Below, piece after piece: positions 54,793 to 63,146 of a DNA stretch of 64,000 bases. Position numbers and translations under genes: made by a program. The notes beneath the pieces are model-generated. The model searched no databases. It saw nothing but the letters and a program-made list of their open reading frames with translations, and was not told where the DNA came from. Position 1 is the stretch's first letter, and the number at the start of each line of letters is the position of its first letter. This stretch comes from Lysobacteraceae bacterium NML93-0793 (GTDB lineage: Bacteria > Pseudomonadota > Gammaproteobacteria > Xanthomonadales > Xanthomonadaceae): NCBI GenBank assembly GCA_002324875.1, contig NTJG01000014.1, positions 31,728 to 95,727 of the forward strand, read 5' to 3'.

Positions 54793-55577
54793 GGTGTACG
54801 CCCGCCGAGGCTCAGGGTTCGGGTTTCGCCGTCGCGCTCGAAGGTCACGACGGCCTTGGGATTCGCTTTCAATTCGTTCGCCAGTTCGGTGATCACGCCG
54901 GGGGACAACACCTGTCCGTTGACGCTGAGCAGCACGTCTCCGGGCTGCAGGCCGGCGGCGCGCTGCAGCAGATCGCTGTTGCCGCGCGGGAGCAGCGTGT
55001 AGCCCGAGAGCCGGCCGTCGACGGTACGCGCCTGCAGACCGGCGTCGAGCAGGCGGGCCGGGTTGATGTCCGCGCTCGTCGGCGATGCCGACGGCGGGGG
55101 CGCCGTCGGCATCGACGGCATCGACGGCAGGGCCGATATGGCGGTGGCCGGCGCCGCAGCGTCGAGCATCAGCCGCCGTCCCGCGCCGAACTCGACGTGG
55201 TCGGCATGCACGGCCGACAGGACCAGACCCGGTGCCGGCGCGTCACCGGTCCGGTAGACGGCCTGCGGCTGTCCGTCCTGACCGAGGATCGCCGAGCCGC
55301 GGCCGTCTCCAGCGGTGCGCACGCCGAACAGGCGCCAGCCGTCGAGTCCGGTGGCGGCCGTGGCCGGCGCGCCGGTGCGGAACGGGTCGTGCGCGGCGAG
55401 CGCAGGGATCTCTGCGGGCAGGGTGAGCACGCGCGGTGCCCCGGCGACGCTTCCAGGCGCCAGCACGAGCCAGCCCAGGCGCCCGATCTGGACCAGCAGC
55501 ACGGCCCAGAGCAAGACCTCGGCGAGCATCGGCCAGGGCCAACGCGACACGGTCGAAAGTACGGAGGAACTGGGCAA
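54789..55577 (-). CDS. gspC: Type II secretion protein GspC
   Basis: GspC links the inner platform to the secretin and helps to choose substrates. The 262-residue product has one membrane helix (about 17-37), the homology region HDPFRTGAPATA and GWRLFGVRT, a Pro/Ser linker and a C-terminal PDZ domain (YTLLPRGNSDLLQRAAGLQP onward). The longest start is TTG 55577; ATG 55529 just before the helix is an alternative and would leave room for a leader after the PhoB box. First gene of gspC-M. Confidence 0.9.
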   Translation of the reverse strand: MPSSSVLSTVSRWPWPMLAEVLLWAVLLVQIGRLGWLVLAPGSVAGAPRVLTLPAEIPALAAHDPFRTGAPATAATGLDGWRLFGVRTAGDGRGSAILGQDGQPQAVYRTGDAPAPGLVLSAVHADHVEFGAGRRLMLDAAAPATAISALPSMPSMPTAPPPSASPTSADINPARLLDAGLQARTVDGRLSGYTLLPRGNSDLLQRAAGLQPGDVLLSVNGQVLSPGVITELANELKANPKAVVTFERDGETRTLSLGGRTP

Positions 55578-55601
55578 GGCGGACAGTCACATCACCGATT
55601 C

Positions 55602-55629
55602 GTGACAGGATGCGTCAGTCACATGACAG
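55602..55629 (-). promoter_or_regulatory. PhoB box upstream of gspC
   Basis: Minus-strand CTGTCAT-GTGA-CTGACGC (55629-55612) has the canonical 11-base period. A further half-site CTGTCAC lies at 55608-55602, one base out of phase, and CTGTCC follows 22 bases later. The cluster lies 25-52 bases before the gspC frame. Confidence 0.72.
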
Positions 55630-55660
55630 TGCTGTTTCGCCGGATCGCGCGTTTTCAAGC

Positions 55661-55689
55661 GAAAACGCCCGGCGCGAGCGCCGGGCGTT
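55661..55689 (-). terminator. Intrinsic terminator after the TonB receptor gene
   Basis: On the minus strand AACGCCCGGC pairs with GCCGGGCGTT (55689-55680 and 55673-55664), followed by TTTTC. It ends the lipoprotein-receptor unit before the gsp promoter. Confidence 0.78.
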
Positions 55690-55713
55690 GCAGTTCCATG
55701 ACGCTTCGTCGAA

Positions 55714-58404
55714 TCAGAACGCCAGCGTGAGGCTGACGTCCCAGCTGATGCCCGGCTTGTAGGTGTAGAGGTCGATGCGCGCGCCGTCGCGTTCCTGGTA
55801 TTCCTCGTGCGACCGGTTGAGGATGTTGCGCGCGCTTAAGCTCAGCGACGGCTTGAACCGGTCCCAGCCCCAGCCGGCCTGGCTCAGGCCCTTGCGCAGC
55901 ACGAAGTCGAGCGTCGCCCCCGGATCCTCCATGTAGTCCGGCTGGCCGCCGCGACCGCGGACGCTGATGCGTTCGCTCACGTAGTTGGCGATCAGCGTCG
56001 CCTGCAGCTCGGCCGCCTCGTTCTCGATACCGAACTGCAGGTTGGCGATGTGCTCGCTCTGGCCCTGCATGCGGCTGCCGTCGGCGACGAAGCTGCGCGC
56101 GGCCTGCGGCACGCCGTTGAAACCCGGCGGAATGACGGTGTCGCTCTCGGCGGCGTTCACTTCCGACGACGACCAGGTGTAGTTGGTCGCCACATAGAGG
56201 CGGCCGCCGTCGAGCCAGCGCAACTCGGGATCGAAGTACTTCCTGAACTCGAGCTCGACGCCGTACAGGGTGGCTTCGGGCGCGTTGAGGAAGCCCTGGA
56301 ACAGCTGGTTGCCGCCGAAGTCACCGACCACCGCCTCCACCGGCTTGTCGATCGTCTTGTGGAACAGTCCGGCGGTGAAGTACTCGCCGGCGTCGAAGAA
56401 CCATTCGTAGCGCAGGTCGAAGTTGGTCAGCTCGCTGTCGACCAGGAACGGGTTGCCGAAGAACAGGCGGTCGTTGTCGGGATCGGTGTACTGCTGCGGC
56501 GCGAGTTCGCGGAACTGCGGGCGGGCGATGGTCTTGCTCGCACCGAAGCGCAGCTGCTGGTTGTCGGCGAAGTTCCAGGTGATCGTGGCCGCCGGCAGCA
56601 GGTAGTCGTTGCGCAGCGGCTCGGCGGCGAAGATCCCGCCGACGCGCTCGCCGCTGAAGATGTCCAGCGGATGCACGGCCTGGGTGGCATCCTCGTAGCG
56701 CAGGCCCACGGTCGCGCGCCACGCCGGCGCGATCTCGCCTTCGAGCTGCAGATAGGCCGCCTTGTTGGTCAGCGTGCCGTCATAGGCGGACTCGCCGTTG
56801 TTGTTGGGCGTGATTTCGTTGAGCGTGAGCAGGCCGTTCTGGAAGTTGTAGTCCGAGAACAGGTAATCGACGCGCTGGTACTGGTTGAAGGTCGGCAGGG
56901 CGCCGCCCGGCGTTTCGAAGCGGAACGTGCGCAGTACGGCCGCGCGGTCGTTGTCGGAGTACGACACGCCTGCGCTCAGGGTCAGTTCGCGTCCGGTCGG
57001 CAGGCGCCAGTCGAGGTCGAGGCCGCCGCTGGCCACCTCGTCGTCCACCGCGCCGAAGCGCAGCGCGTTGTTGGCGCTGCCGTGCACCCAGGTGCCGTCG
57101 ACCTTGGCATAGCGCACGCTGGTCTCGTACGGCGTGGTGCGGCGGGCTTTCGAATAGCCGAGCCGCCAGCCGAGGCGCAGATCGCCGTACTCGCCGAAAC
57201 TGCTCTTGCCGGCGAGCTGGTTGTTGATCAGCTGGCGCTCGAGCCACAGCGTGCCGTCCTCGCGGATGTCCACGCCCACGTTGAAGTTGTAGCCGGCCCG
57301 CGAGCGCGATTCCTTGACCGTGTCGTGCACGTACAGCGTGTTCCACGCGACCGAGTGGTTCTCGCTCTCCAGGCCCAGCCCGAACAGACCGTTGACCCGG
57401 GCGTTCATGCGCGTGGTGGCGAAGTCGTAGTCGTTGTAGACGTCCGCACCGGTGCCGGTGAACACGCCGTCCTGCTGCTTGCCCGTGCGCGTGCGCCAGT
57501 CGTTGTCGAAGCTGACCACGCCGATGACGCCGAGCCTGAGGTCGTCACCGACGTCGAAGGCCGTGCCGCCGCTCGCGCCGAGTTTGAGATCGGGGTCGAT
57601 CCGGCGCTTTTCCTGCAACAGATACAGGTTGGGGTTGTTGAGCGCGCTGCCGAACGCCGCCAGCCACTCGCGGCTGTAGTGGGCGCTGGTGACCGGCTGG
57701 CGGCTGTAGATGATCTCGTCGGGAAGATCGCGGCGGCCGGTGTCGTAGCCCGTCCAGTCGCGGTTGCTGCCGTAATGGGTGAGGCCGGGCGAGCGCGTGG
57801 TGACCGAGTTGCCGCCGAAGCCGGCGCTGAGCCTGAAGAAGGGCGCGTCCGGCACGGTCAGGCCCTGCAGGTCGATGACGCCGCCGCCGAACTCGCCCGG
57901 ATACCGGACCGAATACGTCTTCTGCACGGTGACGCCGTTCAGCGCTTCGGCCGGAAACAGGTCCAGCGGCACCACGCGCTGCAGCGGTTCGGGCGAGGGC
58001 AGGGGCGAGCCGTTGAACAAGGCGCTGGAATACCGCTCGCCGAGCCCGCGCACGTAGACGTATTTCTCGCCGACCACGCTGAGTCCGCTCACGCGGGTCA
58101 GTGCGGCCGCTGCATCGCTGTCGCCGGTGCGCTCGAAATCCTCGCGGGTGACGAAGCTCGACACCGCGGCCGTCGTCGCCATGGGCTCGGGGATGTATTC
58201 ACCGCGCACGGTGATCGCATCCAGCTCGGCTGTGCGGCGCTGGCCGTCGGCTTCGGTGGCGGGCGCACCGTCGGGCGCGTCCTGTGCGAACGCCGGCATC
58301 GCGAGCGCGGCGCCGATCGCCAGGCACATGCCGCTGCGCGCAAGGCGGGTACGGCGGGGCGCGGCAGCGCGCCGCGGGAGAGTCGGGGTGTGGGCAAACG
58401 TCAT
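55714..58404 (-). CDS. TonB-dependent outer-membrane receptor
   Basis: This is an energised outer-membrane transporter. The 896-residue product has a signal peptide ending AMPAFAQ, a TonB-box-like AITVRGEYIPEP, a plug domain (TTAAVSSFVTREDFERTGDS; SPEPLQRVVPLDLFPAEAL) and a large barrel ending in Phe (SWDVSLTLAF). Upstream codons to 58482 are open but unlike a signal sequence. Its place between gspC and the ElpS-like gene matches the gene order I know from Caulobacter and Xanthomonas phosphate-linked secretion clusters. The ligand is unknown; a phosphate-containing compound is a reasonable inference. Confidence 0.92.
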   Translation of the reverse strand: MTFAHTPTLPRRAAAPRRTRLARSGMCLAIGAALAMPAFAQDAPDGAPATEADGQRRTAELDAITVRGEYIPEPMATTAAVSSFVTREDFERTGDSDAAAALTRVSGLSVVGEKYVYVRGLGERYSSALFNGSPLPSPEPLQRVVPLDLFPAEALNGVTVQKTYSVRYPGEFGGGVIDLQGLTVPDAPFFRLSAGFGGNSVTTRSPGLTHYGSNRDWTGYDTGRRDLPDEIIYSRQPVTSAHYSREWLAAFGSALNNPNLYLLQEKRRIDPDLKLGASGGTAFDVGDDLRLGVIGVVSFDNDWRTRTGKQQDGVFTGTGADVYNDYDFATTRMNARVNGLFGLGLESENHSVAWNTLYVHDTVKESRSRAGYNFNVGVDIREDGTLWLERQLINNQLAGKSSFGEYGDLRLGWRLGYSKARRTTPYETSVRYAKVDGTWVHGSANNALRFGAVDDEVASGGLDLDWRLPTGRELTLSAGVSYSDNDRAAVLRTFRFETPGGALPTFNQYQRVDYLFSDYNFQNGLLTLNEITPNNNGESAYDGTLTNKAAYLQLEGEIAPAWRATVGLRYEDATQAVHPLDIFSGERVGGIFAAEPLRNDYLLPAATITWNFADNQQLRFGASKTIARPQFRELAPQQYTDPDNDRLFFGNPFLVDSELTNFDLRYEWFFDAGEYFTAGLFHKTIDKPVEAVVGDFGGNQLFQGFLNAPEATLYGVELEFRKYFDPELRWLDGGRLYVATNYTWSSSEVNAAESDTVIPPGFNGVPQAARSFVADGSRMQGQSEHIANLQFGIENEAAELQATLIANYVSERISVRGRGGQPDYMEDPGATLDFVLRKGLSQAGWGWDRFKPSLSLSARNILNRSHEEYQERDGARIDLYTYKPGISWDVSLTLAF

Positions 58405-58456
58405 GTGTGTAGGGCCTTGGCTGCGTCGGGCAGGCTTGGTTGGGGCGCTCAAGCAA

Positions 58457-58483
58457 GATGCGGCGGCTCCGGGCCGCCGCATC
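58457..58483. promoter_or_regulatory. Hairpin between lipoprotein and receptor genes
   Basis: GATGCGGCGGC (58457-58467) pairs perfectly with GCCGCCGCATC (58473-58483). On the minus strand it follows the lipoprotein stop by 33 bases, with TT-GCTT after it, a poor T-tract. It may be a partial terminator or a processing/stability element setting the lipoprotein-to-receptor ratio. Confidence 0.5.
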
Positions 58484-58515
58484 TTTCGACAACTACGGGG
58501 AGACGAACGGACCGA

Positions 58516-59985
58516 TCAGAGGCCCACGGTCCAGCCCGTCCACCAGGCGTCGCTGGCATCACGCGAGGCGCCGATGTAGTTCACGTCCTGGAAGAACGGA
58601 TGCCGCGAACGCACCGCGACCGGCGTGACCGCACGCTCGTTCGCACCGGTGATGTAGGTGGCGCTGTTGAGCGTCGACGGCCCGAACACGGTGCCGGCCT
58701 TGTTGGCGGCGTCCACGTAAGGCGTGGTCGTGCTGTTGCGGTCGCGCTTGTCGCAGGTGAAGTGGTTCGACAGCAGCTCGATGCGGGTGTTGGTGCCCGA
58801 GATGTCGAAGCACACGTCCGATTGCTTGAGGTTCGGACCGGCCGGCGCGGTCACGAAGACGCTGTTCCAGATCGAGGCGTTGGTGCCCTGGTTGACCTTG
58901 ACCAGCGAGTCCAGCGTGCGATCGGTGGTGTAGACGGTGAAGTTGGAGACCTTCGGGGTCGACGTCGGCTGGCGGTCGACCGCCGACCACTCGAAGATCG
59001 AGCCGGAGTCGGCCACGCCCTTGACGGACTCGGTCTTGCGCACGATCAGACCGAACTGGATGCCACCGCTCCAGCCCCAGTCGGTGTCGAGCGAATCGTC
59101 GTCGGCTTCGGTGATGACGACATGGCTCATGTTGACCGTGCCGCCGAAGATCTCGATGCCGTCGTCGCCGCTGGCGTGCGACTGGAAGTGGCTGATCTTG
59201 GTGCCGTCACCCACGCCGACCAGGGTCAGCGACTGCAGCTCGTTGCCTTCGCCGATGACGTAGCCCGAGTAGCGCACCTGCACATAGCTCATCTCGCCGC
59301 TGTTGTCGTTGGGCGCATTGCCGCCGCCGAAGGCGTTGCTGGTGCCTTCCACGGCGCCCTGGCAGGCCGCGGTACCCGGCGTCGCGCTGCCGATGCAGGC
59401 GTTGATCGGCGCGCGCCCCATCAGCACGATGCCGGCCCAGTCGAACTTCTTGCCGTTGCCTTCGAGATCGGCCAGCGAGGTGAAGACGATCGGTTCCTGG
59501 CGGGTGCCGAGGGCATAGATCTGCGAGCCACGCTGCACCAGCAGCACGTCGGGGCCGTTGCGGCCGAAGAGGGTGACGCCGGGCTCGATGAAGAGGCGGC
59601 CGCGGCGCGAAGCATCGTTGACGGCGCCGTCGCCGAGCTGGTCCTGGCCGACGTTGACCTGGCCCTGGATCTGGTAGGCCACGCCCGCGACCTTGCGCAG
59701 GGTCAGGTCGCCCAGAATGCTGTTGGGAAGGCGGCACGCACGCAGCGTGTTGTTGACGATGGTGCCCTGGTTCACGGTGCCGTCCGGGCAGCTGGCGGCC
59801 GGGCCTGCGGTGGGGGGCGGCGTGGTCGTCGGCGGCGGCGTCGTGGTCGGTGGCGGCGTGGTGACCGGCGGATTCGCAGGAACACCGGGCGAGGCGACTT
59901 CGTCGGCGCCGTTGCCGCAGCCGGCGAGGGCGAGCGCGGCGCCGAACGCCATCAGCAGGGTCTTGGAATTGTTGCGGGCAGACAT
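58516..59985 (-). CDS. ElpS-like extracellular lipoprotein
   Basis: The 489-residue product has a lipoprotein signal with lipobox LAGC (Cys23), a Pro/Thr linker (about 38-60) and a right-handed beta-helix-like domain rich in Asn, Gly and Val (LFIEPGVTLFGRNGPDVLLV). FDWAGIVLMGRAPINACIG follows. It resembles the lipoprotein called ElpS in Caulobacter crescentus, which is released through type II secretion during phosphate starvation. The resemblance rests on gene order (lipoprotein, TonB receptor, gsp genes), domain style and the PhoB box; I could not align them. It is probably co-transcribed with the receptor gene. Confidence 0.75.
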   Translation of the reverse strand: MSARNNSKTLLMAFGAALALAGCGNGADEVASPGVPANPPVTTPPPTTTPPPTTTPPPTAGPAASCPDGTVNQGTIVNNTLRACRLPNSILGDLTLRKVAGVAYQIQGQVNVGQDQLGDGAVNDASRRGRLFIEPGVTLFGRNGPDVLLVQRGSQIYALGTRQEPIVFTSLADLEGNGKKFDWAGIVLMGRAPINACIGSATPGTAACQGAVEGTSNAFGGGNAPNDNSGEMSYVQVRYSGYVIGEGNELQSLTLVGVGDGTKISHFQSHASGDDGIEIFGGTVNMSHVVITEADDDSLDTDWGWSGGIQFGLIVRKTESVKGVADSGSIFEWSAVDRQPTSTPKVSNFTVYTTDRTLDSLVKVNQGTNASIWNSVFVTAPAGPNLKQSDVCFDISGTNTRIELLSNHFTCDKRDRNSTTTPYVDAANKAGTVFGPSTLNSATYITGANERAVTPVAVRSRHPFFQDVNYIGASRDASDAWWTGWTVGL

Positions 59986-60056
59986 CGTGAGGTATCTCCG
60001 GTCGAAGGGTGCGCGTAGCGGTCAGGTGACGTGAGAGCGGACGTCCCGGGCAGGTG

Positions 60057-60074
60057 ATGACAGACGGGTGACGT
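60057..60074 (-). promoter_or_regulatory. PhoB box upstream of the ElpS-like gene
   Basis: Minus-strand ACGTCAC-CCGT-CTGTCAT (60074-60057) has two good half-sites with the canonical spacing. It lies 72-89 bases before the lipoprotein start, in the divergent gap with the prolyl-hydroxylase-like gene. Confidence 0.7.
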
Positions 60075-60226
60075 GCGTCGCTACGACAGCGGCCACCGTG
60101 CCGCTCCCCCTGTCGCGACTGGAGGCAAGCCTGCGGGCGGCGTGTTTCAGTGAGATGTTGGAAATGCGACAGCGGAGCGCGGGCGCGCGGTGGCAGCGGT
60201 CACAATCGCCGCCGAACATCGGTGTG

Positions 60227-61078
60227 ATGAACACACGACAGTTGAGTGCCGAGCAGACCCGGTGGGTGGTGGCCCGGGCCCTGGCCGGCGCCGATCCCGA
60301 CAGCGTGCTCGCGTCCCTGCGCGCCGAAGGATGGGACGAACAGGCCGCGATCGATGCGGTGCAGGACGCGGTGTCGCGCTACATCGAGCGCAATGCCGAG
60401 CAGACCGGCCTGCCGTTGCCGGTGCGCGTGCCGGTGCCGGTGGCGCCGGACGCCGCTGCGCGCCTGGATGGCGGTGATCGCCAGGTGCAGGTGCTCGCCA
60501 GCCTGAAGCTGCCGCGTGTGCTGGTGCTGGGCGGTCTGCTGGCCGACGACGAGTGCGATGCCCTGATCGAAGCTGCGCGGGCGCGCTTGCGTCGCTCCGG
60601 CACGGTCGATCCGGTGACGGGCGCCGACAGGATCCACGACGAGCGCACCAGTCACGGCACCTGTTTCGCGCGTGGGCACGATGGGCTGTGTGCACGCATC
60701 GAAGCGCGCATCGCCCGCCTGCTCGACTGGCCGCTCGATCACGGCGAAGGGCTGCAGGTGCTCAACTATGGCCCGGGCGCGGAGTACCGCCCGCATTACG
60801 ACTATTTCGATCCGGCCGAGCCGGGCAGCGGGGTCCATCTGGCACGCGGAGGCCAGCGTGTCGCGTCGGTGGTGATGTATCTCAATACGCCGACGCGGGG
60901 CGGCGCGACGCGCTTCCCGGACGTCCATCTGGACGTGGCCGCGGTCAAGGGCAATGCGGTCTTCTTCAGCTACGACCGGCCGCACCCCATGACGCGCACC
61001 CTGCACGCAGGTGCGCCTGTGATCGAGGGCGAGAAGTGGATCGCGACCAAGTGGCTGCGCGCGGGGCGCCACGACTGA
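60227..61078 (+). CDS. 2OG-Fe(II) oxygenase, prolyl 4-hydroxylase-like
   Basis: The 283-residue product has a C-terminal double-stranded beta-helix domain with iron ligands H190-x-D192 (PHYDYF) and H260 (TLHAGAPV), oxoglutarate-binding K270 (GEKWIATKW), and VLNYGPGAEYRPHYDYFDPA typical of P4Hc proteins. The first 55 residues form a separate helical module (LSAEQTRWVVARALAGADPD onward) with a UBA-like pattern, which is unusual. Start ATG 60227 is chosen by fold; upstream in-frame codons have no resemblance. The protein substrate is unknown. Confidence 0.85.
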   Translation: MNTRQLSAEQTRWVVARALAGADPDSVLASLRAEGWDEQAAIDAVQDAVSRYIERNAEQTGLPLPVRVPVPVAPDAAARLDGGDRQVQVLASLKLPRVLVLGGLLADDECDALIEAARARLRRSGTVDPVTGADRIHDERTSHGTCFARGHDGLCARIEARIARLLDWPLDHGEGLQVLNYGPGAEYRPHYDYFDPAEPGSGVHLARGGQRVASVVMYLNTPTRGGATRFPDVHLDVAAVKGNAVFFSYDRPHPMTRTLHAGAPVIEGEKWIATKWLRAGRHD

Positions 61079-61284
61079 GTAGGACGTGCATGCATCAGGC
61101 AACGAAGCCGCGTGCCGACCCACGCGTGGCGGGTCATGTGACGAGTGCCGGCCCGCCGATGTCGTGGAGCTTCGCTGCCGGGCTCCGGCCGCTGGCGCTT
61201 CCTCGGGCCGATGCGCGGCGCATCAGGTAGGATGCCCGGCCGTGTCGCCCACCCGCTGCGACACGCCGCAACGGGGAAATCCGA

Positions 61285-62913
61285 GTGACCGCACGCCGTA
61301 TCGTCCGCCGCCTGTGTCCGGCGGCCCTGCTTCTGTCCGCCCTGCTGCCGGGCCTCGCGTTCGCACAGGCGGTCGAACCCGTCGATCTGGACGCCGTCGC
61401 CAGGATCCGTCACGAGGCCTTTCACCGTTCCCAGGTGGCCGCCAATCTGAAGGAACTCACCGAGACCATCGGGCCGCGGCTGACCAACTCGCCGGCCTAT
61501 GTGCGCTCGAGCGCGTGGGCGCGCGACAAGCTCACGGGCTACGGCCTGACCAACGTGCACGAGGAGGTCTACGACGAGGCCTTCGGCCGCGGCTGGGAAT
61601 TCCGCTCTTCGCGGGTCGAGATGATCGCGCCGCGCGAGCTGCCGATCCACGCGCTGCCCAAGGCGTGGACGCCGGGCACGGACGGCCCGGTGGAAGGCGA
61701 ACTGGTGCGGGTGACGTTCAAGACGATCGACGACATCGAACCGCAGCGCGGCAAGCTGCGCGGCAAGATCGTGCTGCTGGACGAGGCGCGTGCCCGCACG
61801 CCGTCGGACCGTCCCGATTTCCGCCGCTACAGCGAAGAAGAACTCGGCGAACTGCAGACCTTTCCCACCCCGCAGGATGCCGACCCGGCGGCCGAGGAGA
61901 AGCGCCTCGACGAGTACCGCAAGCGCCAGGCACTGGTACGCGCGCTCAACACCTTCTTCGCCGAGGAAGGCGTGCTCGCCGTGCTGTCGATCAGTTCCTG
62001 GGACAACGGCGTGGTGCGGGTGATGGGCGGCGGCGGCCGCAAGGCGGACGAACCCGTCGGCGTGCCGGAACTGGTGCTCGCCTCCACCCATTACAACCAG
62101 CTGGTGCGCGCCGTGGAACGCGGCCAGGCGCCGCGACTGCGTGTGGACGTCGATGCACGCTTCACCAGTGATGCCGACCTGCCGGCCACCAACACCTTCG
62201 CCGAACTGCGCGGCAGCTCGAAGGCGAACGAGACCGTCATCATCGGCGCGCATCTCGATTCCTGGCACACCGGCACCGGCGCGGCCGACAACGGCGCCGG
62301 GGTCGTGGTGATGATGGAGGCGATGCGCATCCTCAAGGCGATCGATGCGCGCCCGAAGCGCACGATCCGCATCGCGCTGTGGGGCGGGGAGGAACAGGGG
62401 CTGCACGGCTCGTCCGGCTACGTCGCCCGGCACCTGGCCGACTGGCCCGCGCCGACCGATCCCGAGCAGGCCGCCCTGCCGCGTGCGTTCCAGCGCGGCA
62501 CCGGCCCGCTGCAGCGCCGCGCAGCGTACGACCGCTTCTCGACCTATTTCAACTTCGACAACGGCACCGGCCGCATCCGCGGCATCTACGCCCAGGAGAA
62601 CCACGCCGCGGTGCCGGTGTTCCGCGCCTGGCTCGCCCCGTTCGCCGATCTCGGCGCGACCATCGTGACCACGCGCAACACCGGCAGCACCGACCACATC
62701 GCCTTCGACCGGGTGGGGCTGCCGGGCTTCCAGTTCGTGCAGGACCCGGCGGACTATTTCACCCACGTCCACCACACCCATCTCGACACCTTCGACCACG
62801 TGGTGCCGGACGACCTCAAGCAGGCCGCGGCGATCATCGCCTCGTTCGCGTATCACGCGGCGATGCGCGACGAGCGTCTGCCGCGCAAGCCGTTCGTCGA
62901 TCGGGACGAGTGA
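61285..62913 (+). CDS. Secreted M28 family zinc aminopeptidase
   Basis: The 542-residue product starts at GTG 61285 with a signal peptide (CPAALLLSALLPGLAFAQ). A protease-associated-like insert (about 100-300) precedes the M28 catalytic core: GAHLDSWHTGTGAADNGAG (zinc His and Asp), LWGGEEQGLHGS (catalytic and zinc Glu), and FTHVHHTHLDTFDHV (zinc His). Such enzymes are common in Xanthomonadaceae that digest external protein. It stands alone, 206 bases after the prolyl-hydroxylase-like gene. It could be a type II secretion substrate, but nothing in the sequence shows that. Confidence 0.9.
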   Translation: MTARRIVRRLCPAALLLSALLPGLAFAQAVEPVDLDAVARIRHEAFHRSQVAANLKELTETIGPRLTNSPAYVRSSAWARDKLTGYGLTNVHEEVYDEAFGRGWEFRSSRVEMIAPRELPIHALPKAWTPGTDGPVEGELVRVTFKTIDDIEPQRGKLRGKIVLLDEARARTPSDRPDFRRYSEEELGELQTFPTPQDADPAAEEKRLDEYRKRQALVRALNTFFAEEGVLAVLSISSWDNGVVRVMGGGGRKADEPVGVPELVLASTHYNQLVRAVERGQAPRLRVDVDARFTSDADLPATNTFAELRGSSKANETVIIGAHLDSWHTGTGAADNGAGVVVMMEAMRILKAIDARPKRTIRIALWGGEEQGLHGSSGYVARHLADWPAPTDPEQAALPRAFQRGTGPLQRRAAYDRFSTYFNFDNGTGRIRGIYAQENHAAVPVFRAWLAPFADLGATIVTTRNTGSTDHIAFDRVGLPGFQFVQDPADYFTHVHHTHLDTFDHVVPDDLKQAAAIIASFAYHAAMRDERLPRKPFVDRDE

Positions 62914-62985
62914 GGCGGAACGCGTGATGCGGACATGCGTGGCGGCGAGGGGCCGTCGCGCGTGTCCATGAGGCGCGACGACTTC

Positions 62986-63110
62986 CGTCATTCCCGCGCA
63001 GACGGGAATCCAGTGGCTTCCTCAGCGCCGGCATACGGAACTCTGCCTCGCATGAGGCGCTGGATGACCGGCCTCGGGCTGCCGAGAGCCCCATCTGCGC
63101 GGGAATGACG
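62986..63110. repeat. Inverted repeat element near nth
   Basis: CGTCATTCCCGCGCAGA (62986-63002) has its exact reverse complement at 63094-63110, giving 17-base arms around 91 bases. A second GGGAATCCAG lies just inside the left arm, so each end is itself a small palindrome. A single unit of the same family is at 18737-18764. It fills the gap between the M28 gene and nth. Confidence 0.8.
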
Positions 63111-63146
63111 CCTTGAAAGAACGCTGCGCGCGTTCTGACCGCAGCG

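Noticed and set aside
56050..60018. Open frame of over 1300 codons antisense to the TonB receptor and lipoprotein genes
   Set aside because: Same cause; low-complexity Val/Gly/Arg/Ala translation, no ribosome-binding site, and both sense genes have clear signals and motifs.
61079..61284. PhoB box upstream of the M28 peptidase
   Set aside because: GTCAT and GTGAC are present near 61132-61142 but not as half-sites with an 11-base period on one strand.
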